Part shown: one piece after another, positions 15,864 through 23,765 of the stretch
Layout: every line of letters begins with the position of its first letter
How positions within the stretch are numbered: position 1 is the first letter of the stretch
Assembly (NCBI GenBank): GCA_030524705.1
Contig: JAUNGD010000020.1
Span: 1-54,972 of the forward strand
Reading direction: 5' to 3'
From: Lachnospiraceae bacterium
Lineage (GTDB): Bacteria > Bacillota > Clostridia > Lachnospirales > Lachnospiraceae
Length of the DNA: 54,972 bases
The notes under the pieces: model-generated
Database searches by the model: none
The model's input: the letters and a program-made list of their open reading frames with translations, nothing else
Told to the model about the DNA's origin: nothing
Translations under genes and position numbers: made by a program

Positions 15864-17120
15864 TTAGTTATAAGCTGCCTCCCAAGCTTCCTGTGTTGCA
15901 GCAAGCATATCGTCAACGCTTTCTGTGTCGCCGTCGAAGTAAAGGATCAACTGCTCATTCATGCTTCTCATAAGGTCTTCTGCTGTCGGAGCTCCTGTGA
16001 ACTCATTGATTGCATAACCAGACTGGAAGATTTCGTATGCTGTCAGGAACAGCTCATCATTTGCAGAGTAATCCGGTTCTGCTGTAGAGTTGCCAGGGAA
16101 TGCGTTTGCCAGCTCAGCAAGCTTAGCATTTACTTCCGGGCTCATCATGTACTCAACAAACTTCATAGCCTCTTCCTTGTGCTCGCAGTTCTCAGCGATA
16201 CCAATGCCCCAGTTAGCAACGTCCATACCGCTTTCGCCTTCGTAGCCATCCTGTACCGGCATCGGAGCGTATGTAAAGTTGAGGTCCGGGCTCTCTGTCT
16301 TGATGGTGGTCAGATGAGAAATACCGTCTACCATGAATGCAAGACGTCCGTTTTCGAACTCGTTAACCATATCCTGCTCTTTCATTGCTTCAGCGCCGTC
16401 AGAAAGATATCCGTTGTCCTTCATCTGCTTAAACAGGTCGATAACAGCTACCAGGGATTCGTTGTCTGTCAGAGCCGGCTTGCCGTCTGTCATCAGAGAT
16501 CCGCCTGATGCCCACAGCCATGTACTGAACTGGTTCTGGATACCATTCGGTGCTTCTGTGTTCAGCGGGATAGCGTAAGCAGCCTTGTCCGTGTTGGATG
16601 CGATCGCATCACAAGCCTCCAGGAACTCAGTCCAGGTAGTCGGAATCTCGGATACGCCTGCTTCCTCCAGGATGTCCAGGTTCACATACAGCGGGTATGC
16701 AAAGTTAACAACCGGGATCATGTAGGTGTTGCCTTCCCACTTGATCTGGTCGGAGAGCTGGCTGTCATCGTATCCGTCTGCTGTCATCAGCTCGGTCAGG
16801 TTAGCAATAGCGCCCTGCTTTGCGAAGTCATAAACCCATGCTCCGTCAAGACCTACAACGTCTGCCATGGTTCCTGTAGCTGCGCCTGCAGAAATCTGTG
16901 TCTTGGTATCTGCGTACGGGTTGCTGAGAAGGTCGATCTTAACGCCTGTCTCCTCTGTGAATCCGTCTACGATCTCCTGAAGAGCTCCATCCGGAAGCTC
17001 AACGCCCCACCACTGCTGGAATTCCAGTGTAACATCATCTGCAGATGCACATGCGCCGATTGCCATTGCTGCCAGAGCTGCCGTAAGCACTCCGTGTTTC
17101 ATTAAATTTCTTGCTTTCAT
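15864..17120 (-). CDS. Sugar ABC transporter substrate-binding protein
   Basis: Extracellular solute-binding protein, 418 residues. The signal region ends AAMAIGACASADD, where IGAC fits a lipobox with Cys at about residue 24, so it may be a lipoprotein; cleavage after ASA is the alternative. The mature part begins VTLEFQQWWGVELPDGALQE, typical of family 1. A GTG lies just before the ATG at 17120; the ATG has the better distance from GGAGG and is used. First gene of the operon, behind a perfect consensus promoter. Confidence 0.92.
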   Translation of the reverse strand: MKARNLMKHGVLTAALAAMAIGACASADDVTLEFQQWWGVELPDGALQEIVDGFTEETGVKIDLLSNPYADTKTQISAGAATGTMADVVGLDGAWVYDFAKQGAIANLTELMTADGYDDSQLSDQIKWEGNTYMIPVVNFAYPLYVNLDILEEAGVSEIPTTWTEFLEACDAIASNTDKAAYAIPLNTEAPNGIQNQFSTWLWASGGSLMTDGKPALTDNESLVAVIDLFKQMKDNGYLSDGAEAMKEQDMVNEFENGRLAFMVDGISHLTTIKTESPDLNFTYAPMPVQDGYEGESGMDVANWGIGIAENCEHKEEAMKFVEYMMSPEVNAKLAELANAFPGNSTAEPDYSANDELFLTAYEIFQSGYAINEFTGAPTAEDLMRSMNEQLILYFDGDTESVDDMLAATQEAWEAAYN

Positions 17121-17230
17121 CACGTACCTCCGTTATAAAATTTTTTTTCATGTCTTTAGGAAAAATCGTCGAATTGTTTGTGCGTTTTCAACATTTTTTC
17201 CGCAAGAAATGATGCTTTTTTGTATTTTTG

Positions 17231-17259
17231 ATTATAGGCGCGAAATTATATTTTGTCAA
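17231..17259 (-). promoter_or_regulatory. Consensus promoter of the second sugar operon
   Basis: TTGACA (17254-17259) and TATAAT (17231-17236), 17 bp apart on the minus strand: both boxes match the sigma-A consensus exactly. The leader to the ATG is about 105 bases. A promoter this strong suggests control by repression, which fits the RpiR gene at the operon end. Confidence 0.8.
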
Positions 17260-17388
17260 TGGAATTTTAAACCATTTATGCAAATCGTCGTTTTACACAA
17301 AACCGTGCATCTTTATTTGGCAATTTTTCCTTCTCATGAAATTTTATTTCTTACAGACCCGCAAGAAGGAATTTCTGGATTACGGCGC

Positions 17389-17426
17389 AAAAAGCCCCGG
17401 CGGCGTTACACCGTCGAGGCTTTTTT
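17389..17426. terminator. Terminator after the alpha-galactosidase gene
   Basis: AAAAAGCC (17389-17396) pairs with GGCTTTTTT (17418-17426), with an inner CGGCGG/CCGTCG pair. It lies just past the GH36 stop and separates it from the ABC operon. Confidence 0.75.
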
Positions 17427-17427
17427 C

Positions 17428-19617
17428 TTATCGGATTTTCTGCAGGTGGAACTGAAATGCCGTATACTCCGGTACCTCTCTGTTGATCGGAAATCCGGCG
17501 TTCATCAGAGCCGAACCGGAATAGGCCTCCTCTCCGTCGTTGACGGTATACATTGCGTCCGGCTCAAGCCCTTTGGCTTTGATATATTCCTGCGGCCCGT
17601 TGCAGGTGAGGTTGGTAACCACCACGCTCACAAGTGATTCGCTCTTGTCCTTTGCCACATGCTGCCATGCGGTCATGTTGCCGGGCTCAAAGGGGTTCGT
17701 CAGACGATAGTAATCTCCCGCAAAAATAAGCGGATAATATTTACGGAACAGGTCGCTCTGCTCCCGGCAGATTTTTTGCTCTTCCTCAGTCAGCTTAGTC
17801 GCATCCAGCTCATAGCCGAAGGTGCCGCACATGGCCACCATCGCTTTGGTGCGAAGCGGGACGAATCTGCCGCTGTCTGAAATATGCGCCCCCATCGTGC
17901 AGACCGGATATACAAAGGAGGTCCCATAGTGAAGCTTCAGCCGGTCGATGGGATGGTTGTTATCGCTCACCCAATACTGGGGATAATAGTGCAGCATTGC
18001 CGGGTCGTACCGCCCGCCCCCGCCGCTGCAGCCTTCAAACAGAATGTCAGGATGCGTCTTGATGATATTGTCCATCACGCGGTACAGCCCCAATATGTAA
18101 CGGTGGTATACCTCGCCCTGTCTTTCGGCCGGGAGGCAGTTAGACCAGATATCGGTCAGCGAACGGTTGATGTCCCATTTCACGTAGAAAATATTGGCGT
18201 CATCCAAAACAGCGTTCACCTTCTCTATAAGGTAATCCTGCACCTCCCTGCGGCTCATGTCAAGGGCCATCTGATTCCGGCTGCGCACCGCGGGACGGCC
18301 CGGTATCTGCATGGTCCATTCTGGATGCGCCCGGTACAAATCGCTGTCCTCGGAAACCATTTCCGGCTCAAACCAGATACCGAACTTCATGCCCAGATCG
18401 TTGATCTGCTCCACCAGCCTGTGCAGGCCGCACTTGATCTTATTCTCATTTACGTACCAGTCCCCGAGGCTGCTGTTGTCATCATCGCGCTTTCCAAACC
18501 ATCCGTCATCCATGACGAGAAGGTCAACGCCCATCTTTCTGGCCGCTTTTGCGATCTCCACCAGCTTTTTATCGTCAAAATCCATAAAAGCCGCTTCCCA
18601 GCTATTGATCAGCACCGGCCGTTCTGTCTCGCTTACAAATTTGCTCCTGCAGAGGTTGGAACGGTAAAAATCGTGATACAGATGCGAAAGCCCCGTGAAG
18701 CCCTGATCTGAAAACGCCATCACCACCTCCGGTCCTTCAAAGATCTCTCCCGGCGCCAGCTCATACACAAACTGCTTTGGATTGATCCCCATTACAAGCC
18801 GAAGCTGGTCGTACTGATCAAGCTCCGCCTCCGCCAGGAAATTCCCGCTGTACATCAGGGAAAAACCGTAGCATTGCCCGTAATCCTCCGTGGCATTTTT
18901 ATCACACAAAATAACAAAGGGATTTTGCTGATGGCTGGAGGAGCCGCGGACGCTGCCGATCGTGTGGATATGGTGCGTCATATGCTGGCGCTCCACCTGC
19001 CGCTCCTGCCCGTAGCGCCCCGGAAGGCTTACCAGATCAAAATTTCGCCCATTCAGAAAATCAAGGCAAACTGACATAATCTTTTTCAGATGAATCGGAG
19101 TATCCCCGGAATTGAGCACCTTTACTGCCCGGGTAATGATATCCGCCTCTTCAAACACACTGTAGAGAAGCACGACCTGTACCTTGCTCACAGCATCGGA
19201 TAATGTGACCTCCAGGGTATCCGCGGTATCTCCCTCATTGGCAAACACGCAGGGGAGCGTATCTAACTGATATTTTCCCTTTTTTATCCTGAAATCAACG
19301 GCCTTTCCATGAAAGGAATAGCTGCCGTCTCCATTCACCACCTCAATGCTGGCGGTGCGGAAATCTCCCTGCTGCTGTGTGGAGAATTCCTGCGGCTGTG
19401 CGTCCAGAGAAAATGTCCTGGCATTTCTGGACTCATATGGATTACCTGAAAATCCACGGTCATACTGCATGATCTGATAGCTCATGTCCGCGTCGCAAAT
19501 CGCCGGCCCATAGTACAGGTGAAACAGATAATCCAGATTTCCTATTTTCATCTGATAGGACGAGTGTCTTGTGTGCAATGTGATCGTTTTGCTCTTCTCA
19601 CTAAAAATAATTCCCAT
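17428..19617 (-). CDS. Alpha-galactosidase, GH36
   Basis: 729 residues, the usual length of clostridial GH36 enzymes, without signal peptide, so cytoplasmic. It would release galactose from melibiose, raffinose or related alpha-galactosides. The nucleophile motif FYVKWDINRS (around residue 480) and the acid/base region EGCSGGGGRYDPAM (around 535) are intact, as is LVMDDGWFGKRDDDN near 370. The gene has its own promoter (19687-19715) and terminator and lies just upstream of the ABC operon, which therefore may import alpha-galactosides. The ATG at 19617 has GAGGA upstream. Confidence 0.95.
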   Translation of the reverse strand: MGIIFSEKSKTITLHTRHSSYQMKIGNLDYLFHLYYGPAICDADMSYQIMQYDRGFSGNPYESRNARTFSLDAQPQEFSTQQQGDFRTASIEVVNGDGSYSFHGKAVDFRIKKGKYQLDTLPCVFANEGDTADTLEVTLSDAVSKVQVVLLYSVFEEADIITRAVKVLNSGDTPIHLKKIMSVCLDFLNGRNFDLVSLPGRYGQERQVERQHMTHHIHTIGSVRGSSSHQQNPFVILCDKNATEDYGQCYGFSLMYSGNFLAEAELDQYDQLRLVMGINPKQFVYELAPGEIFEGPEVVMAFSDQGFTGLSHLYHDFYRSNLCRSKFVSETERPVLINSWEAAFMDFDDKKLVEIAKAARKMGVDLLVMDDGWFGKRDDDNSSLGDWYVNENKIKCGLHRLVEQINDLGMKFGIWFEPEMVSEDSDLYRAHPEWTMQIPGRPAVRSRNQMALDMSRREVQDYLIEKVNAVLDDANIFYVKWDINRSLTDIWSNCLPAERQGEVYHRYILGLYRVMDNIIKTHPDILFEGCSGGGGRYDPAMLHYYPQYWVSDNNHPIDRLKLHYGTSFVYPVCTMGAHISDSGRFVPLRTKAMVAMCGTFGYELDATKLTEEEQKICREQSDLFRKYYPLIFAGDYYRLTNPFEPGNMTAWQHVAKDKSESLVSVVVTNLTCNGPQEYIKAKGLEPDAMYTVNDGEEAYSGSALMNAGFPINREVPEYTAFQFHLQKIR

Positions 19618-19686
19618 AACTATCCTCTACTTCCACTATCTTACTGTCTTTTTGCATTGCCCCTTATCCGGGGGCACGCGTTTTTC

Positions 19687-19715
19687 ATTATACCATATTA
19701 TGGGAGAAACGCCAA
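19687..19715 (-). promoter_or_regulatory. Promoter of the alpha-galactosidase gene
   Basis: TTGGCG (19710-19715) and TATAAT (19687-19692), 17 bp apart on the minus strand. A CCCC/GGGG hairpin lies in the leader near 19660-19676. Confidence 0.65.
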
Positions 19716-19762
19716 ATAGATCAGCCGCTGATACCGCAAATTTTTATGAGCCAAATTTTCAT

Positions 19763-19795
19763 TAAAAAGAAAGAAGCCGTCTCCCGGACAGCTTC
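19763..19795 (-). terminator. Intrinsic terminator of the Pyr4/PaxB-like gene
   Basis: GAAGC-GTCC stem around a GGGA loop (19773-19795), followed on the minus strand by a T-rich run. Confidence 0.7.
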
Positions 19796-19831
19796 TTCTC
19801 TTTCTCTGAACCACATTTTTTTCTAATCCAC

Positions 19832-20455
19832 TCAGACGCCTTCTTTTTCGCTCTTCTTTGCTCTGTACAGCAAGGCGATATAGATGAGATCGTAAACCGT
19901 ACACAGCACGCCGCAGGCCAGTACCACATAATTCGTAGACATAATTCCCATCGTGATGGTGGGCGCCAGTGTTCCGATCCATTTTGCTACGGCCAGCAGC
20001 ATGCTCTGGCCCTTTGTGTTCCCCCGCTTTACCAGCATATGGATAAATGCTATGGACATAAGCAGATTCTGTGGGAAGGCAGAGTACTGTGCGGAGAGAT
20101 GTCCTGCCAGTCCGAACTCCTTCACAAACGCCAGCTGTACTACCACCATCGAGGCCACGCCGAGGATCGTCCAGGCGTAAAATACGCTGTCGCTTTTTGC
20201 TTCATGGCTCTTCTTTCCATATTTAAAATACAATATAAGGATCACAATATCCAGACAGAACCACAGGAGGTTCACGATTGCCTGTACTCCGCCTGTGCTC
20301 ATATCGGTAACTGTATAAATTCCTTCCCATGCAATGTTCAGAGCCAGCGCCCAAAACGGCATTGCATACGTTTTGTCCCGGATCGCAAGCCGAATGCACT
20401 CTTCGTACACAATGCACCATCCGATCCCGCTCAATAAAGTTAAAAACATTTCCAT
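19832..20455 (-). CDS. Membrane protein resembling Pyr4/PaxB transmembrane terpene cyclases
   Basis: About 207 residues with seven predicted membrane helices. The first helix and the following loop (GIGWCIVYEECIRLAIRDKT, then YAMPFWALALNIAWEGIY) align well with my memory of the fungal Pyr4/PaxB family, including the conserved NIAWE with its acidic residue. Other family-like stretches are NLLWFCLDIVIL (second acidic residue) and RGNTKGQSMLLAVAKWIGT. The annotated frame could start at 20482, but the AAGGAG site is correctly placed for the ATG at 20455. It stands alone with its own promoter and terminator; no prenyltransferase, epoxidase or terpene gene is nearby. Membership is likely; the bacterial function is unknown. 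Confidence 0.75.
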   Translation of the reverse strand: MEMFLTLLSGIGWCIVYEECIRLAIRDKTYAMPFWALALNIAWEGIYTVTDMSTGGVQAIVNLLWFCLDIVILILYFKYGKKSHEAKSDSVFYAWTILGVASMVVVQLAFVKEFGLAGHLSAQYSAFPQNLLMSIAFIHMLVKRGNTKGQSMLLAVAKWIGTLAPTITMGIMSTNYVVLACGVLCTVYDLIYIALLYRAKKSEKEGV

Positions 20456-20499
20456 TTCCTGCATCTCCTTTTTCTTTGACATCTGTCAAGGTTTGTTTT

Positions 20500-20528
20500 A
20501 TCATACCGAAAGAAAAGGGATATGTCAA
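20500..20528 (-). promoter_or_regulatory. Promoter of the Pyr4/PaxB-like gene
   Basis: TTGACA (20523-20528) and TATGAT (20500-20505) on the minus strand, 17 bp apart, about 50 bases before the ATG at 20455. Confidence 0.7.
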
Positions 20529-20636
20529 CTGGTACGGAGCAACTTGTACACACCGGAAGCAGTGTCAATGTTTTCACCGAGACAAACATATTGTAATATC
20601 CATTGACATTTTCCTTCAACGTGTTCTGAGAAACGC

Positions 20637-21368
20637 CTACTCCTCTGACAAATTCTCAGTGGCAAACAGATGAATAGCAGCTTCCATGGCGGCATCGTCG
20701 TAATCTGCTGCAATGGCTCCCACGTTCCAGTATGCATATGCGCCCTCGAACCAGCTTTCCAAATCTGACGCATCTTCGGAATAGCGGAATTCCAGGTGAT
20801 ACGTTTCTTCCATAGTATCCGGCGCGAAGGAGAAGTAAGTAAACTGACCGGAATTTTCATCCTCACTTTGATAGAGGAAGAAGCCGTTTTCGTCTGTATC
20901 CACGTAATCATATACATGGCTAAACACCTCGTTCCCCTCTTCATCCGTACCGCTGATGGTGTCCCCCTGGACTGTAAATTCGCTGACGCCGCCCAGGAAA
21001 TAACAGTCAAAGGCAATGCCCTCCGATCCGTCGCCGTACTTGTCAATTGCCTCCTGTCCGTAGATATTTGCCATGCACATTCCCAGGAGCTTGTCTGTGG
21101 CAGCATCGGCGTTTTCCTCCCCTACGAGGGCGCTGGTTTCCTTCAACCAAATATCCCGGTATTCTTCCCTGTCCATTTCCGGGAACAGTTCAATATAACT
21201 GCCCTGTATCTTACTGAGAAAGTCTGTTTCTTCCTGATTTGCGGTTTCTTCCAGGTTCTCCGTCTCTTCCACATTCTGAGCTTCTTCAGCCATAGCGCAG
21301 AAGCTGCTGCCAGCTACAGAAAGTGCCAGTGTACTGCCCAGTAATAAAGCCAAATGTTTCTTCTTCAT
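20637..21368 (-). CDS. Secreted protein with ZinT/YodA-like domain
   Basis: 243 residues with a clear signal peptide (MKKKHLALLLGSTLALSVAG, cleavage probably after CAMA). A short acidic Glu-rich stretch follows. From about residue 55 on, the protein recalls the ZinT/YodA zinc-binding lipocalin-like fold: EFTVQGDTISGTDEEGNEV, then TYHLEFRYSEDASDLESWF and a closing helix AAMEAAIHLFATENL. Only one His of the expected metal-binding cluster is present at the usual place, so zinc binding is doubtful. The Cys in the signal region is not a lipobox. A DtxR-like palindrome lies in its leader, which fits a metal-linked role. Moderate to low confidence in the family. Confidence 0.55.
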   Translation of the reverse strand: MKKKHLALLLGSTLALSVAGSSFCAMAEEAQNVEETENLEETANQEETDFLSKIQGSYIELFPEMDREEYRDIWLKETSALVGEENADAATDKLLGMCMANIYGQEAIDKYGDGSEGIAFDCYFLGGVSEFTVQGDTISGTDEEGNEVFSHVYDYVDTDENGFFLYQSEDENSGQFTYFSFAPDTMEETYHLEFRYSEDASDLESWFEGAYAYWNVGAIAADYDDAAMEAAIHLFATENLSEE

Positions 21369-21389
21369 TGATATTTCCTCCTCACTTTA

Positions 21390-21421
21390 GTTAGCTATTG
21401 CTAACCTATGGAAGGATTATA
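21390..21421 (-). promoter_or_regulatory. Palindromic operator and -10 box of the ZinT-like gene
   Basis: GTTAGCtattGCTAAC (21390-21405) is a perfect inverted repeat; its outer bases extend to TTAGTTAGC and GCTAACCTA, which recalls DtxR/IdeR-type iron or manganese regulator sites. It begins a few bases downstream of TATAAT (21416-21421) on the minus strand, a position where a bound protein would block transcription. Confidence 0.55.
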
Positions 21422-21477
21422 TAAAATACTATGTTCTGCTTCTACTCCATTTCAAAAAAAATGTTCCATTTCAAATT

Positions 21478-22374
21478 TTAATTTTTATTTTCATTCCGAT
21501 ACCTGGTGGGCGTCATTCCATACCTTTTTTTAAATTCCTGGGAAAATTTGCTGGCATTGGAAAATCCTGCGCTTAGCGCCAGCTCCATAACAGGATCGTC
21601 TGTGCTGATAAGGTTCACTGCCGCCTGCTCCAGACGGTATTCCTTGAGATATTTGTATATGGGCATCCCGTATACCTCCCGGAACAGCTTTTGGAGCTGC
21701 GGAGCGGAAAGCCCGTGATCCCTCGCAAGCTGTTCCACCGATGAGTAATTTTCGCTGTCTGTAATAATATGATCCCGGATGTGCTTTACCAGCTCTATCT
21801 GTCTCCTGGTATGATAGAAATCTCTTTGGTCAGTCTGAGGCAGTCTGGCCATCAGCATAAACAGCTCCACAAGTTTCAGCCGGATAAAAGACTTCTCCTC
21901 ATATTCGATGCTGTCATAAATCTCCCGGAACACATGCTCGCAGCGAAGCCCCGCTTCTCCCGCCCAGTACCAATGCTTCGACAGAAGCTTCTTTTTCAGC
22001 AAATTCAAATCTACAGAAATAGAGCCAAGAGATTTCTTCATCCACTCTGTGGCCCTGTCACAGTCCGCCATAATGCAGATGCCTTCATAGAAGCCCAGCG
22101 GAAACTGCGTGTAGGATTTTGTTCCATTCTCCCCGTCAAACATGCTGACTGCCATATCCCCCGGCTTCAATATTCCTGTATCCCGCTCTGTAAACTCACA
22201 TTCAAACCGTCCGTTTACGCAGAAATTTATCTCCAGCTTATTGCTTTTTTTCCTTTCCTCAATAAATCCCGGCATACGGTATCCCACCTTCACCACGTAC
22301 ATCCCTGGAAATACATCGTACACCGCCGCCTTTTCCCCATGTTCATTCTCCGTAATCATCTTTGTTCGTTTCAA
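21478..22374 (-). CDS. AraC family transcriptional regulator
   Basis: 298 residues. The C-terminal domain has both helix-turn-helix motifs (VEQLARDHGLSAPQLQKLFR and LALSAGFSNASKFSQEFKKR). The N-terminal part (FPGMYVVKVGYRMPGFIEER, NGRFECEFTERDTGILKPGD) resembles the sensing domain of siderophore-type AraC regulators such as PchR. The start is uncertain: the frame opens with a TTG at 22374, 13 bases after GGAGG, and the first ATG is at 22359. A short overlapping frame with its own ATG right after the GGAGG (ATGCAGAAG) could serve as a coupling leader. The promoter overlaps a TTAGTTTAAACTAA palindrome. Confidence 0.88.
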   Translation of the reverse strand: MKRTKMITENEHGEKAAVYDVFPGMYVVKVGYRMPGFIEERKKSNKLEINFCVNGRFECEFTERDTGILKPGDMAVSMFDGENGTKSYTQFPLGFYEGICIMADCDRATEWMKKSLGSISVDLNLLKKKLLSKHWYWAGEAGLRCEHVFREIYDSIEYEEKSFIRLKLVELFMLMARLPQTDQRDFYHTRRQIELVKHIRDHIITDSENYSSVEQLARDHGLSAPQLQKLFREVYGMPIYKYLKEYRLEQAAVNLISTDDPVMELALSAGFSNASKFSQEFKKRYGMTPTRYRNENKN

Positions 22375-22397
22375 CGGTCTTCTGCATCCTCCGTGAG

Positions 22398-22444
22398 TTA
22401 GTTTAAACTAATTTAATTTTAGTTTGGTTCAACCACACTGTCAA
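22398..22444 (-). promoter_or_regulatory. Promoter and palindrome of the second AraC gene
   Basis: TTGACA (22439-22444) and TAAAAT (22416-22421) on the minus strand are 17 bp apart. The perfect 14-bp palindrome TTAGTTTAAACTAA (22398-22411) lies just downstream of the -10 box, suggesting autoregulation or a metal regulator. Confidence 0.6.
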
Positions 22445-22471
22445 GCATATTTTTATCCTGTTACGTGCCTG

Positions 22472-23338
22472 CTATTCTATCCAGCCTGCCCCCAATCTGC
22501 TCAGAATTTCATTCGAAATAGTGCCCGCCGTATGTGCAAATTCACTGGCCGTAATCTGCTCATTTCCGCATTTTCCTATAAAGACAGCCTCATCCCCCGG
22601 AGCTGTACCAGGAATCTCAGATAGATCTACCATCAGCTGATCCATGCAGATCCGCCCAACCACAGGAGCTTTATGTCCCTTGATCAGGGCAAATCCTTTA
22701 TTGGACAGTTCACGGGGAATCCCATCCGCATATCCAATGGAAACGGCTGCAATTTTCATTTCCCTCGCTGCTGTATAGGTCTGCCCATATCCCACAGCTT
22801 CCCCCGTATGCAACTGCTTTACACATTCTATCCTCGCCTTCAGTGACAGCACCGGCTTCAGGTTTACAGCAGCGGCGGTTTTGTCATAGGGTGAACTTAA
22901 TGCGCCGTAGAGCGCAATTCCAGGCCGGACATAATGTTTGTATGTAAATCCTTTTTCCGACTCAGAAATCCCGTCTGATACACATAAGTGAGAAAATACT
23001 CCTGTGATCTGCAGCTGCCTGGCATAGCAAAAATCAATTACAGTCTGAGTCAGACTGTACTTCCAAAGCTCCTGGAATTGCTCTGGGAAGGTATATCCCA
23101 AAACTAATATTCTTCCGGTGATCCCCGCTTCTCTCAGTTCAATCGCCTCCCCTACAGAGGCCACACAAAAGTCCTGAACGCCCATATCCTGCAAGGCCCG
23201 GCCGATCAGAACTGCTCCGTGTCCATAGGCATTTGCCTTCACCGCCGGCATGACCATACATTCTGATGGTAAAAATTGTTTTAACTGCCGCAAATTATAA
23301 GACAGATTCGCCGGCTTAAGTTCAATCCATGCCCGCAT
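22472..23338 (-). pseudogene. Alanine racemase with two internal deletions
   Basis: PLP-dependent racemase-like protein, 288 residues from the ATG at 23338, against about 370 in the family. The PLP lysine (MPAVKANAYGHG), EAVGYGQTY, SIGYADGIPR and GRICMDQLMVDL are present. Two blocks of about 40 residues each are missing in frame: one between YARQLQ and ITGVFSHL (where KIDTGMHRLG-like residues normally sit) and one between GFTYKH and YVRPGIALYG. The well-placed GGAGGG ribosome binding site points to an ATG in a different frame, so a frameshift near the start is possible. It lies directly after a ddl remnant. Probably inactive; a functional short form is not excluded. Confidence 0.7.
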
Positions 23339-23386
23339 AGTTTTTACGCATGATCTTCCCTCCAAAGGCTCAATACAGCCCCGCCT

Positions 23387-23662
23387 TCATTTCCAACACG
23401 TACCGTCCTCTCCATTTTTTCCATGTAAAATCGGCAAAGCCCCATCCAGAGGGACAGTCTGCAGCCATCCATGCTCCAGATAACACAGGCCATGAGCCTC
23501 TTTGTCAAAGCTCACAAATACCTGAACACACATTGTTTCCGACTGCCAGCAGTCCTTCCCGATCTGTTCTGCCTCCCCGCGATGCCAAAATCATTTTCCT
23601 GAAAAATGGTTTATCCCAATCAATACAAGATTGTATCTTTTTCTGTGTAAATATAAATAGCT
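23387..23662 (-). pseudogene. Remnant of a D-alanine-D-alanine (or VanG-like) ligase
   Basis: In one minus-strand frame the translation reads RYNLVLIGINHFSGK, stop, FWHRGEAEQIGKDCWQ, and ends LPILHGKNGEDGTCWK before a second stop. PILHGKNGEDGT is the hallmark of D-Ala-D-Ala ligases, and the upstream part matches the family's N-domain. The first TGA stands where a Trp codon would be expected. The C-terminal two thirds, with the catalytic ATP-grasp domain, are gone, and the frame ends about 50 bases before the shortened racemase gene. A decayed ligase-racemase pair is the best explanation. Confidence 0.65.
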
Positions 23663-23765
23663 CCTGTTCAATAATCATTCTACTGAACAAGAGCTACTTG
23701 TACTTTAACATTTCGTTGTTGAAATCCTAAGAAAAAGTTAATGTCAAATAGAGATTCTGCTAATT

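Noticed and set aside
17884-18711. Open frame opposite the alpha-galactosidase
   Set aside because: It lies within a clear GH36 gene and has no start signal or known motif.
19832-20455. Terpenoid biosynthetic cluster
   Set aside because: Only the Pyr4/PaxB-like gene is present; no prenyltransferase, epoxidase or other terpene gene is in the window.
22472-23662. Functional vancomycin resistance (vanG) cluster
   Set aside because: The ligase is reduced to an N-terminal remnant with a stop, the racemase lacks two blocks, and no vanXY or vanRS genes are seen.
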